DNA of 64,000 bases. It comes from Maridesulfovibrio hydrothermalis AM13 = DSM 14728 (GTDB lineage Bacteria; Desulfobacterota; Desulfovibrionia; Desulfovibrionales; Desulfovibrionaceae). Made by a program: the position numbers and the translations under genes. The DNA is taken from positions 124,001 through 188,000 of the forward strand of contig NC_020055.1 in assembly GCF_000331025.1 (NCBI RefSeq). The letters are read 5' to 3'. This document shows, piece by piece, positions 36,876 through 45,034 of this stretch. The notes beneath the pieces were generated by a model, which was not told where the DNA came from, ran no database searches, and was given only the letters and a program-made list of their open reading frames with translations. Each line of letters begins with the position of its first letter. The first letter of the stretch is position 1.

Positions 36876-38281
36876 GCAGTTCAAAGGTAAACGGTGTTGG
36901 AAAAGGCGCAAAAAAGGTGAAATGGATTGACTCTCTTCCTTCCAGCGCACGCCGGGCTTTTGAGGAAGCGGTGCGGAGCCATTCTGCCAAGAAATTTGCT
37001 GATGCCGTCAGCCATTATGCTCTGGCTCTTTCACTTGTGCCTGATGATCCGGTCATACTCACTAATCTCGGAGTTGCGTTGCGGGAGCAGGATAAATTTG
37101 TTGCCGCTGAAACCTGTTACCGCAGGGCCATTGCTGTAAAACCGGACGCACCCGGCAGTTGGAGTAACCTTGGTAACACGCTGCGGCGGATGGGGCGGCT
37201 TAAAGAATCTGTATACTGTCATCGCAAAGCTATTGCGTGTGATAAAAAATTTATTGACGGCTATTACAATCTGGCTCTTGTTCTGCAGGATCTCGGTAAA
37301 ATTGATGAGGCTGTAAGAATCTTTGATTACTGCCTTAAACATAAGCCGGGAAATGTAAATATAAATTGGGACAGATCTCTTGCCTTGCTTGCCAAGGGGG
37401 ATCTTTTGAATGGCTTTAAATCGTATGAATATCGTTGGCAGCGGGAGGAACTGACTGAGCGTCATTTCAGGCAGCCTCTTTGGGACGGTGCTCCGCTGGA
37501 TGGTAAACGTATATATTTGTACAGTGAACAGGGATTCGGGGATACTTTAAATTTTTGCCGTTATGTACCGCTGGTTGCTGAAGCCGGGGGAACTGTCATT
37601 TTTGAATGTCAGAAGGAGCTGCTTTCCCTGCTGAAAGGACTGGACGGCCTTGAAGAAATTGTGCCGGCAGGAGCAAAGCTGCCGCAGTTCGATGTACAGG
37701 CTCCGCTTCTCAGTCTGCCGCGGATTATGAGACATGATCTGGATTCAATTCCAAATAAGTGTCCGTATATCAATCCGCCGGCGCAGGCTGGTTTTCCTGT
37801 GCATGTGCCTGCGGGGACCAAAAAAAAGATCGGTATCGTCTGGGCTGGAAAGTCCAGTCATAAAAATGATCATAACCGGTCAGTTTCCATTGAAAATTTT
37901 ATTCCCTTTGCCCGGATTCCCGGAGTAACGCTTTATTCACTGCAAAAGGGGCCGGCTGCACAGCAGCGCGAGGAATCGGCCTGTGGAGTGCTGGTTCGTG
38001 AGCTGGGAGGAGGGTGTACTGATTTTTCCGACACAGCCAAAGTGATGCGTCAGCTTGATCTGATTATCACTGTTGATACTTCTGTTGCTCATCTTGCAGG
38101 TGGTCTGGGGCTGCCTGTATGGGTGGCTATCCCCTATAATCCGGATTGGCGCTGGATGCACAAGCGCAAAGATTCTCCCTGGTATCCTAGTATGACTTTG
38201 TTCAGGCAGAAAACGCCGGGGAGCTGGACTCCTGTTTTTGATGCTATGTTTAAAACTCTTAAAAGTGAGCTGAGTGCGTAA
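36872..38281 (+). CDS. TPR protein with a glycosyltransferase-like C-terminus
   Basis: 469 residues. Four TPR repeats (about 30-175: GVALREQDKFVAAETCYRRA, LGNTLRRMGRLKESVYCHRK, YYNLALVLQDLGKIDEAVRI) are followed by a domain like GT9/heptosyltransferases or GT41, with IVWAGKSSHKNDHNRS near 310 and the sugar-nucleotide segment TVDTSVAHLAGGLGLPVWV near 405. Such proteins often glycosylate exported proteins. It is coupled to the secretion genes by a 4-bp overlap, suggesting that it modifies the secreted substrate (inference). I do not know its substrate or donor. Confidence 0.78.
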   Translation: MSSSKVNGVGKGAKKVKWIDSLPSSARRAFEEAVRSHSAKKFADAVSHYALALSLVPDDPVILTNLGVALREQDKFVAAETCYRRAIAVKPDAPGSWSNLGNTLRRMGRLKESVYCHRKAIACDKKFIDGYYNLALVLQDLGKIDEAVRIFDYCLKHKPGNVNINWDRSLALLAKGDLLNGFKSYEYRWQREELTERHFRQPLWDGAPLDGKRIYLYSEQGFGDTLNFCRYVPLVAEAGGTVIFECQKELLSLLKGLDGLEEIVPAGAKLPQFDVQAPLLSLPRIMRHDLDSIPNKCPYINPPAQAGFPVHVPAGTKKKIGIVWAGKSSHKNDHNRSVSIENFIPFARIPGVTLYSLQKGPAAQQREESACGVLVRELGGGCTDFSDTAKVMRQLDLIITVDTSVAHLAGGLGLPVWVAIPYNPDWRWMHKRKDSPWYPSMTLFRQKTPGSWTPVFDAMFKTLKSELSA

Positions 38282-38405
38282 CATTGTATCTATTATTTAT
38301 TTAACTGAATACTGGACGGAAAAGAGCTGCTGAGATAATTGTAGACTTGATCGCATTTTAAAGTTGCACCATTGCAGCATGATTTTAATGAGGGGATTTT
38401 AAGTA

Positions 38406-39398
38406 ATGACGGGGAGCAAAATTTTGCTGAAAGCAGGCACCAATGAGGTGGAACTGCTTGAATTGTACCTTGATGAAGGTGCTGAAGACGCGCGCAAGCG
38501 TTGGTCTTTCGGGTTAAATGTTGCAAAAGTAAAAAAGATTATCAAAGAATCAGATCTCAAAAAGTTTTCCGGTAGAAAGCAGGAAGGTCTTCTGGCCGGG
38601 CATTCAGGTGGAGTTGATGTAAAAAATCCGCTTGTGCTTGGTATGTTTGAGTTTATGGGGGCAGTTATACCTCTTATTGATCTTAGCGGCTGGCTAAGGA
38701 TGGAGAAGGTGCGCGGCGAAAACAGGATGGTTTTAGTTACTGAGTTCAATGATGTTGTCAGTGCCTTTCTGGTTTCGGGGGTGAATAGAATTCACCGTAT
38801 CAGCTGGGGAGAGCTGGAATCCCTGCAAGGCAAGATGGCCATGTATGGCGAAGGAACTATTATCGGCACTGTTAAATTGACTGACCCTGATCGTATATTG
38901 CAGGTTCTGGATCTTGAGCAGGCTATGGCGGACTTAAGCCCTGCCAGAGAAAATGAATCTTTTCTGGAGATTGAGGAGGTGGATGTTCCTAAATATTCTG
39001 CCATCTGTGCCGACGATTCCCGTTCTATGCGTAATCTGGTTCAAAAATCACTTGAACGGGGAGGATTTACGGTCAAAGCTTATCCCAACGGTCAGGAGCT
39101 GTGGAATGCCCTTGAGGTTATTTCAAATAAAGTGAAAGACTCCGGCGGCCATGTGACAGATTATGTGCAGCTTGTTGTTTCCGATATTGAAATGCCCGGC
39201 ATGGATGGTCACGCGGTAACCCGTAAAATCAAAGCCGACCCATATTTAAAGGATGTTACAGTGTACCTATTTTCTTCCCTTATCACGGAGGAATTGTTGC
39301 ATAAGGGTGAATCTGTCGGAGCTGACAGGCAGTATTCCAAGCCTCAGATTGCTGAGCTGGTCAGGCAGGGACAGGAGGATGTAGATCGTCTGGCGTAG
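38406..39398 (+). CDS. cheV: CheV-type chemotaxis coupling protein
   Basis: 330 residues: an N-terminal CheW-like domain (about 15-165, VIPLIDLSGWL and related segments) and a C-terminal receiver (about 195-320) with the acidic pair ADDSRS, phospho-Asp in VVSDIEMPGMDG and the Lys of SKPQ. CheV proteins link receptors to CheA and adapt through receiver phosphorylation. GAGGGG precedes the ATG. It stands alone, with no receptor or cheA nearby. Confidence 0.92.
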   Translation: MTGSKILLKAGTNEVELLELYLDEGAEDARKRWSFGLNVAKVKKIIKESDLKKFSGRKQEGLLAGHSGGVDVKNPLVLGMFEFMGAVIPLIDLSGWLRMEKVRGENRMVLVTEFNDVVSAFLVSGVNRIHRISWGELESLQGKMAMYGEGTIIGTVKLTDPDRILQVLDLEQAMADLSPARENESFLEIEEVDVPKYSAICADDSRSMRNLVQKSLERGGFTVKAYPNGQELWNALEVISNKVKDSGGHVTDYVQLVVSDIEMPGMDGHAVTRKIKADPYLKDVTVYLFSSLITEELLHKGESVGADRQYSKPQIAELVRQGQEDVDRLA

Positions 39399-39704
39399 GA
39401 TCAGGAAATTATCTTCGGCTGGTTTGAGGGATGGGAAAATGCCGCAGCGCACCAGATATCTGGTTAATGTTTCTCCGTGCGGGCCAGAAGAAGGTTCTAT
39501 TTCATTTCGTCCGGCATGATAATACGGATCATTTTTCAGTAAACATTTCTTTTTTAACTTAGCCTTTGTTTATAGGCATTCAGATTTATTTTGAAAAGAT
39601 TGAGGTGGTCCGTGTTTTTTCCCATATGAGTCTGGTCGAAAAGAAAATCGACCAGACCCGAACTCCTGTCTTCAAAAGCAGTACTTGAGTTTTTTCTGCG
39701 TAAA
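39399..39704. other. Intergenic region with one inverted repeat
   Basis: 306 bp between convergent cheV and the CRP/FNR regulator. At 39630-39658, GTCTGGTCGA and TCGACCAGAC form a 10-bp perfect stem around 9 nt. It has no clear T-run on either strand, so a terminator role is uncertain. Otherwise I see nothing. Confidence 0.45.
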
Positions 39705-40385
39705 TTATAGCTGCTCTTCGCCGCTGGCAATAAGTTCTAAGCTGTCCGCATCAATGATTTCGATGGTTTTACGCTCAACCCGGATTAAACCCTGCTGGTT
39801 CATTTTCTTGAAGACGCGGGATAGAGTTTCCTGAATTGTTCCGAGGTATGCTGCAATTTGCCCTTTGGGCAGGTCCAGTTCCAGTATGCTGGAATTCTGA
39901 GTGGATTTTAAAAGAAGCAGGTAACTTGCCAGTCTGCTCGGTACTTCAGCCAGGCTTAGTGCTGCAACGTGATTGACCATCTGGCGGAGTCTGCCGGACA
40001 GTAAAGCCAGCATGGACATGGCCAGTCCCGGGTCTTCGCGGATGATTTTTTCAAACCGTTCCCGTGAAAAATAGAGCAGGGTGGATTTGGTCAGGGTAAC
40101 GGCGCTTGCCGGATAGCTGCTGCCTTGAAACACTGGCACTTCCCCGAAAATTTCACCGGGACCGAAAATGTGTATAATCTGTTCCTTGCCGGATAATGAT
40201 TCCCGGTAGATTTTTACTTTGCCGGCCTCAATACTATAGAATCCTTTAGCTTCATCGCCGGCGGCAAAAACTTGCTCCCCTTTTACCAGTTCTCTTGCAA
40301 TGGCAATGGATTCAAGTTTAATCAGCTGTTCTTCAGACAGACCTTCAAATAGATTGATTTTGTTTAAATTCTGTGTCTTTTTCAT
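39705..40385 (-). CDS. hcpR: HcpR-like CRP/FNR family transcription regulator
   Basis: 226 residues: an N-terminal effector beta-roll (about 10-130) and a C-terminal CRP-type helix-turn-helix (LPKGQIAAYLGTIQETLSRVF). The recognition helix has the E..SR pattern of FNR, expected to read TTGA half-sites. Its gene is divergent from a siroheme-type iron-sulfur gene and next to hcp, the arrangement known for HcpR, the regulator of nitrosative-stress genes in sulfate reducers. There is no N-terminal FNR cysteine cluster. A TGAC-N4-GTCA palindrome lies 38 bp upstream of its start. The name rests on context and helix pattern. Confidence 0.72.
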   Translation of the reverse strand: MKKTQNLNKINLFEGLSEEQLIKLESIAIARELVKGEQVFAAGDEAKGFYSIEAGKVKIYRESLSGKEQIIHIFGPGEIFGEVPVFQGSSYPASAVTLTKSTLLYFSRERFEKIIREDPGLAMSMLALLSGRLRQMVNHVAALSLAEVPSRLASYLLLLKSTQNSSILELDLPKGQIAAYLGTIQETLSRVFKKMNQQGLIRVERKTIEIIDADSLELIASGEEQL

Positions 40386-40422
40386 TACAAGTTGCCCTTT
40401 ATAGTAAATAAATACTGACTGA

Positions 40423-40434
40423 TGACTTAAGTCA
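40423..40434. promoter_or_regulatory. HcpR-like binding site between divergent genes
   Basis: TGACTTAAGTCA, a perfect TGAC-N4-GTCA palindrome. Counting 41.5 bp rightward from its centre gives a start near 40470, and a -10-like TATCTT lies at 40458-40463, exactly where a class II FNR promoter would have it. It also lies about 40 bp upstream of the regulator's own ATG. Confidence 0.5.
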
Positions 40435-40503
40435 GATTATATAGATTTTTTACGGGTTATCTTCTTTCAACAGCCTGATAACATGAGCAGGAGACGTTTG
40501 ACT

Positions 40504-41127
40504 ATGGGCAAAACAGCCTCAATAAATATTTGTCGTGGAATTTGCGGCGAGGAATGCCGCTTTGCTCTTTTTGTGGAGAAAGGGTTTGATGAGCGGATTG
40601 AAAAGGTCATTACTGAAAGCGGCTGGCCTGAATTCCTGAACGAAAGATATGGCGGAAAAGTTAATCCGCACAAAATGTTTACTGTAAACGGAGCAGCCTG
40701 TCCTAATGGTTGTTCGCGTCCTCATATTGCTGATATCGGGCTGATCCGGTCCTGTGTGCCGGTGATTGATCATGAGCAGTGCATTGCCTGTGAGGAGTGC
40801 GTACGCAGTTGTCCTGATGAAGCTATGGAAATGGTTGATGGACGTGTTGTTATTACCCGGGAAAAATGTCTGGTTTGCGGTATCTGTGTAAGATTCTGCC
40901 CCACGGAGGTTATTTCCTGCTCCCGCAATGGCTGGCGTGTTCTTGCCGGTGGACGTCTCGGCAGGCATCCGCGGCTCGGAACCGAACTCCCCGGAGTCTT
41001 TTCTAGTGATGAAGCCCTTACTCTTGTATCTAAAGCCTTGAGAATTTGGATGGATAACTATGAAGAGGATAAACGTTTCGGATGGGTCATGGACCGCATA
41101 GGTTATGAAAAACTTCTCGAAGATTAA
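40504..41127 (+). CDS. Sulfite/nitrite reductase-like iron-sulfur protein with ferredoxin domain
   Basis: 207 residues from the ATG behind AGGAG; an ATG 21 bp earlier has no ribosome site. The first half has CPNGCSRPHIADIG, the type of cysteine motif that holds the [4Fe-4S]-siroheme centre in nitrite and sulfite reductases (here without the partner half of the active site). Two [4Fe-4S] ferredoxin motifs follow: CIACEECVRSC and CLVCGICVRFC. The protein is much shorter than a full reductase and lacks the normal N-terminal half. It is the first gene behind the HcpR-like site, so it likely takes part in the NO-related response; whether it binds siroheme cannot be told. Confidence 0.7.
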   Translation: MGKTASINICRGICGEECRFALFVEKGFDERIEKVITESGWPEFLNERYGGKVNPHKMFTVNGAACPNGCSRPHIADIGLIRSCVPVIDHEQCIACEECVRSCPDEAMEMVDGRVVITREKCLVCGICVRFCPTEVISCSRNGWRVLAGGRLGRHPRLGTELPGVFSSDEALTLVSKALRIWMDNYEEDKRFGWVMDRIGYEKLLED

Positions 41128-41163
41128 GCCTGATTCATAAAGTTTAAACAGGAAGGAGTCCTT

Positions 41164-42468
41164 TTGGGCATTTTTTTGATCACCATTTCATATTTGCTTC
41201 TGGCTGCTCATGCTGTGCGTGGCGGGGACTGGGGGCTTGCTGTTTTTATGATCGGTTCGGCTGGACTTATTTTTACCCGCCAACGCTGGGCCGGGCTTGT
41301 CTCTACGGTTTTGCTGGGTTGTGGTTCCTTTTTATGGATCAGTAAGGGAGCAGGGCTGATCAGCCTGCGTATTAATACAGGAGGGGATTGGGTCCGGCTG
41401 GCTGTGATCATGGGGCTACTGTTTGCTCTGACTCTGTTTTCCGCTACATATGGAATTTCTCCTGCGGGGCGGGATAAATTTTTCCGTGATAAAGAAAAAG
41501 GGGTATTCAGGGCTTCAATTTTTCTGCTCACCGCTCTGCTTTTAGAAATAACCCGAAGTAAGGTCTCATTTCCAATACTTATGGTTGATCGCTTTTTCCC
41601 GGGCTGGGGCAGGGCGGAAATATTTTTGCTGGCTTTTTATGCATCGTGGATAGGCGGGAAAATGTTTACTCCGGACGGGGCCGTCAAAATACGTCCGCGT
41701 ATCTGGGCATTATTTTCTGTGGTTTTTTTTGGTCAGCTTGCGCTGGGGCTGGCAGGGGCGGAGCAATTTCTTATGACCGGCAAGCTGCATCTTCCTGTGC
41801 CGGCTCTTATTGCCGCTGGACCTGTTTATCGGGGAGGCGGTTTTTTTATGCCCATACTTTTTACTGTATCGGTCCTGCTGGTCGGTCCTGCATGGTGCAG
41901 TCATCTCTGCTACATAGGAGCATGGGATGATCTATGCAGTCGCATGTCTAAAAAGCGTCCCGCAAAGAAGTTCCCGCATGCTTTGATCTGGATGCGGCTT
42001 ATTCTTTTATTTATCGTTTTGGCAGCAGCATACATAATGAATGTATCCGGTTTGTCTGGCTATGCTGCTGTCTGCTGGGCTGCTGCGTTCGGGGTGCTGG
42101 GCGTGCTGATTATGATTTATTTTTCCCGCAAGATGGGGATGATGGTTCATTGCACAGCTTTTTGTCCTATGGGAATTGTTTCTAATCTACTGGGCAGGTT
42201 GTCACCTTGGCGTATGAAAATTTCACCAGACTGCTGTTCATGCTTTAAGTGCAGTCAGCTCTGCCGTTATGATGCCCTTAGGAAGGTGGATATAGAAGCA
42301 GGTCGTCCGGGATTATCCTGTACTTTATGCGGAGATTGTATTTCATCCTGCGCTGGTAGCTGTATTGGGTACAAACTTCCTTACTTGTCATTTTCCATTT
42401 CCCGTAAAATATTTTTGGTCTTGGTTATCTCGTTGCATGCTTTGTTCATAGGTGTTGCCCGCGTATAA
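41164..42468 (+). CDS. Membrane iron-sulfur protein (NapH/NosR-like)
   Basis: 434 residues with about eight membrane helices and cysteine clusters on the cytoplasmic side: CTAFCPMGIV, CCSCFKCSQLC and CTLCGDCISSC. This resembles NapH/NosR/CcoG-type membrane electron carriers, which move electrons between quinol and soluble iron-sulfur proteins. It starts with TTG behind AAGGAG, 36 bp after the siroheme-type gene, so it is in the same operon. It probably supplies electrons for the Hcp island (inference). Confidence 0.8.
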   Translation: MGIFLITISYLLLAAHAVRGGDWGLAVFMIGSAGLIFTRQRWAGLVSTVLLGCGSFLWISKGAGLISLRINTGGDWVRLAVIMGLLFALTLFSATYGISPAGRDKFFRDKEKGVFRASIFLLTALLLEITRSKVSFPILMVDRFFPGWGRAEIFLLAFYASWIGGKMFTPDGAVKIRPRIWALFSVVFFGQLALGLAGAEQFLMTGKLHLPVPALIAAGPVYRGGGFFMPILFTVSVLLVGPAWCSHLCYIGAWDDLCSRMSKKRPAKKFPHALIWMRLILLFIVLAAAYIMNVSGLSGYAAVCWAAAFGVLGVLIMIYFSRKMGMMVHCTAFCPMGIVSNLLGRLSPWRMKISPDCCSCFKCSQLCRYDALRKVDIEAGRPGLSCTLCGDCISSCAGSCIGYKLPYLSFSISRKIFLVLVISLHALFIGVARV

Positions 42469-42639
42469 TCTATAATATCTTGTTTTTATCATACATTATG
42501 GCCTTTACTTCATTTGAGTAATAGTTATTATTATCTTTCAAGTGCTTTTAAAAATAAAAATAGTTTTACAAGATTTGCATGTGTGTTAAATTCAAACTTG
42601 CTTTGTCGGATTTATTCTATTTTCAGGAGGAGGATAAAT

Positions 42640-42849
42640 ATGAGCCGTACTGTTACTCTTGCAGCAGCTCTTACTATTGATATTGATGCCTGTATCGGGT
42701 GCGAGGCTTGTGTAGAAGAGTGTCCAGAGGTTTTTACTATGGGGCCGGGCGGCCTTGCTCAAGTCTATAACCCTGAGGGAGCGGACGAAGCAAAGATCGA
42801 AGAGGCCATAGATATCTGTCCGGTTAATTGTATTATTTGGGAACATTAA
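42640..42849 (+). CDS. Ferredoxin, one [4Fe-4S] cluster
   Basis: 69 residues from the ATG behind a strong AGGAGGAGG site; a reading frame open 126 bp upstream lacks any ribosome site. One cluster is bound by CIGCEACVEEC plus the distal Cys in ICPVNC, in the size and pattern of small Desulfovibrio ferredoxins. It stands 115 bp upstream of the hcp leader and is the likely electron donor for Hcp. Confidence 0.88.
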   Translation: MSRTVTLAAALTIDIDACIGCEACVEECPEVFTMGPGGLAQVYNPEGADEAKIEEAIDICPVNCIIWEH

Positions 42850-42876
42850 AAAAAGTTTTGAATAAAAATTCATTAC

Positions 42877-42918
42877 TTGACCTGAATCAAGTACTTGTAT
42901 CGGAGCCTTCCCTATTCT
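42877..42918 (+). promoter_or_regulatory. hcp promoter P1 with HcpR/FNR-type site
   Basis: TTGACCTGAATCAA (42877-42890) sits inside a longer palindrome, TACTTGA-N6-TCAAGTA. Its centre is 41.5 bp before a start near 42925, and TATTCT at 42913-42918 fits the -10. This is the spacing of a class II FNR-activated promoter. Confidence 0.62.
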
Positions 42919-42971
42919 GCATTCAACGAACGGGAAACCAATTACCTGAATAAGGAGAAAAGATATGGGAT

Positions 42972-43013
42972 TTGATCTGAATCAAGTATTTAAAAAAGTT
43001 GTTTCAATATTTG
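42972..43013 (+). promoter_or_regulatory. hcp promoter P2 with perfect FNR-type site
   Basis: TTGATCTGAATCAA (42972-42985) is an exact TTGAT-N4-ATCAA palindrome. A -10-like TATTTG is at 43008-43013 with the same spacing as P1, but it is a poorer match, so this copy may be an operator more than a promoter. Confidence 0.5.
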
Positions 43014-43057
43014 GTAATGAAGAAACTGGAAATCAATTACCTGAAAAGGAGAACAGA

Positions 43058-44659
43058 ATGTTTTGCAATCAGTGTGAACAGACAGCAAAAGGCCAGGGAT
43101 GTACCGTTAAAGGTGTATGCGGTAAAACTGACGAAGTATCCGCTATTCAGGATCTTCTGGTTCAGGTTTGCGTAGAGCTTGGAACAGTCGCGACCGCAGC
43201 TCGCAAAGAAGGTCTGACAGTTTCAAATGAAGCTAACCGCCTTACCTCGGAAGCCATTTTCTCAACTCTTACTAACGTAAACTTTGACGAAGAAAGATTC
43301 GTACCTCTCATTAAAAACATTGCAGCAGCTCGTGATGAGCTTGCAGGCAAAGTAAAAGCAGACTGTGGCGTGATCACTAAGATTGCCGCTACCGCTGATG
43401 AACTCAGCAAGCAGGGCGAAGCTTTTCCCGTAACTTCTTTTGATACCAATGAAGATCTGCGCTCACTAAAGCAGATCATTGTATATGGACTTAAAGGCGT
43501 AGCCGCATATGTGGATCACGCAGCGATTCTCGGTCAGGAAGACGAAGGACTCTACGCTTCAATTCATGAAGCACTTGCAGCTGTTCCTCAGGAACTTAGC
43601 ATGGAAGAGCTTGTCGGGCTGACCATGAAGTGTGGTGAGATGAACCTTAAAGCAATGGAACTGCTTGATGCAGGTAATACCGGTACTTACGGACATCCTG
43701 TACCGACTGAAGTTCCTCTGGGGGCTAAAGCCGGTAAGGCAATCCTTGTTTCCGGTCATGATCTGAAAGATCTGCGTCAACTTCTTGAACAGACTGAAGG
43801 TTCCGGCATCAACATTTACACCCACGGTGAAATGCTGCCTTGCCACGCTTACCCTGAGCTGAAAAAGTATGATCATTTCTACGGACATTACGGAACAGCA
43901 TGGCAGAATCAGGCAAAAGAATTTGCTGCATTCCCCGGTGCTATCCTGATGACCACCAACTGCATCCAGAAACCTGTTGAAAGTTATAAAGGTGATATTT
44001 TCACCACCGGCCTTGTTGGCTGGCCCGGCGTTACTCACGTAACCAACGGTGATTTTGCAGCAGTTATTGAAAAAGCAAAAGAACTCCCCGGCTTTGAAGC
44101 TGATACCGATCAGGGTTCCGTACTCTGCGGGTTTGCAAGAAATGCAGTGCTCGGCGTAGCAGACAAAGTTATCGAAGGTGTAAAATCAGGCGCAATCAAG
44201 CACTTCTTCCTCGTTGGCGGATGTGATGGAGCCAAACCCGGACGTAACTACTATACCGAATTCGTTGAACAGGCTCCGCAGGATACTGTTATCCTTACTC
44301 TCGCTTGCGGTAAGTTCCGTTTCTTTGACAAAAAGCTCGGCGATATCGATGGTATCCCCCGTCTGCTTGACATTGGTCAGTGTAATGATGCTTACTCCGC
44401 AATTCAGATTGCAGTTGCTCTTGCTGATGCATTCGAATGTGACGTAAACGAGCTGCCCTTGTCCATGATCCTGTCCTGGTACGAGCAGAAAGCAGTATCC
44501 ATCCTGCTGACACTGCTGCATCTCGGCATCAAGGATATTCGCCTCGGGCCTAGTCTCCCGGCGTTTATCACACCGAACGTGCTGAACTTCCTTGTTGAAA
44601 ATTTCAACATCATGCCTATCAGCACACCTGAAGAAGATTTAAAGGCTATTCTCGGCTAG
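43058..44659 (+). CDS. hcp: Hybrid cluster protein (Hcp)
   Basis: 533 residues from the ATG that begins MFCNQC, the usual Hcp N-terminus, behind AAAAGGAG; an ATG 93 bp earlier, in the duplicated leader, would add 31 unrelated residues. The N-terminal cluster ligands are C-x2-C-x8-C-x5-C. Hybrid-cluster residues appear in HGEMLPCHAYPEL, TTNCIQKP, LACGKFRF and GQCNDAYS. Hcp is now thought to be a nitric oxide reductase or S-nitrosylation factor; it was earlier called hydroxylamine reductase. The HcpR-like regulator at 39.7 kb probably controls it through the two sites upstream. Confidence 0.95.
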   Translation: MFCNQCEQTAKGQGCTVKGVCGKTDEVSAIQDLLVQVCVELGTVATAARKEGLTVSNEANRLTSEAIFSTLTNVNFDEERFVPLIKNIAAARDELAGKVKADCGVITKIAATADELSKQGEAFPVTSFDTNEDLRSLKQIIVYGLKGVAAYVDHAAILGQEDEGLYASIHEALAAVPQELSMEELVGLTMKCGEMNLKAMELLDAGNTGTYGHPVPTEVPLGAKAGKAILVSGHDLKDLRQLLEQTEGSGINIYTHGEMLPCHAYPELKKYDHFYGHYGTAWQNQAKEFAAFPGAILMTTNCIQKPVESYKGDIFTTGLVGWPGVTHVTNGDFAAVIEKAKELPGFEADTDQGSVLCGFARNAVLGVADKVIEGVKSGAIKHFFLVGGCDGAKPGRNYYTEFVEQAPQDTVILTLACGKFRFFDKKLGDIDGIPRLLDIGQCNDAYSAIQIAVALADAFECDVNELPLSMILSWYEQKAVSILLTLLHLGIKDIRLGPSLPAFITPNVLNFLVENFNIMPISTPEEDLKAILG

Positions 44660-45034
44660 AGAACGCTTCCGGCGGCCGGGGAGGGGATAGTTTAAAAGCT
44701 CCTCCTCTCCGGTCCCTAATCTGACAAATTCTTTAACAGGCTTTAGCTCTGGGCCACGGTCAAATTTTCAGATCGCGTCAATTCTTAACTCTTCGGCAGA
44801 GCTGATGTAGATATTTCAAACAAATTTCCGTTTCCAGCTTTTAAAGGACATGGTTGGAAGTCTTCTGCAACCTCAAAAGCATTAAATGTTTTTGGGACTT
44901 CAAATCCTTTTTTTGAAAAAGGTTTAAGTTGTGAAAGTAAAAATCATTCAACAAAAAGCGCAATGCGCATCAAATCCCAAGCCCCGCAAGGATGCCGACG
45001 GCTTACCGTAACAGGGCTGGTGGAGGATAAGACA
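44660..45034. other. Region between hcp and the next iron-sulfur gene
   Basis: 375 bp. An imperfect GC-rich hairpin (CCGGGGAGGGGA with TCCTCCTCTCCGG, 44676-44715) follows hcp and may be a weak terminator or a processing signal, but no T-run follows. I find no second HcpR site that passes inspection, and no gene. Confidence 0.4.

Larger units (their letters stand above)
42872..43061 (+). repeat. Tandem duplication of about 95 bp in the hcp leader
   Basis: Two diverged copies lie head to tail. CTGAATCAAGTA occurs at 42882 and 42977, AATTACCTGAA at 42940 and 43035, each 95 bp apart, and an AAGGAGAA ribosome site precedes an ATG in each (42965 and 43058). The middle parts align without gaps but only about half match. 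Each copy carries promoter, operator, ribosome site and ATG. Confidence 0.8.

Noticed and set aside
42514-42639. N-terminal extension of the ferredoxin
   Set aside because: No ribosome site and a Tyr/Asn/Arg-rich composition unlike ferredoxins; the strong AGGAGGAGG is placed before 42640.
42965-43057. 31-residue N-terminal extension of Hcp
   Set aside because: Hcp proteins begin with the MFC..C motif and this stretch is duplicated promoter sequence that happens to be open. It could still be translated as a fusion, but I do not call it the start.
44913-44926. Possible third HcpR site upstream of the 45035 gene (TTGA-N6-TTTA)
   Set aside because: It has a mismatched right half and no -10-like box at the expected distance.
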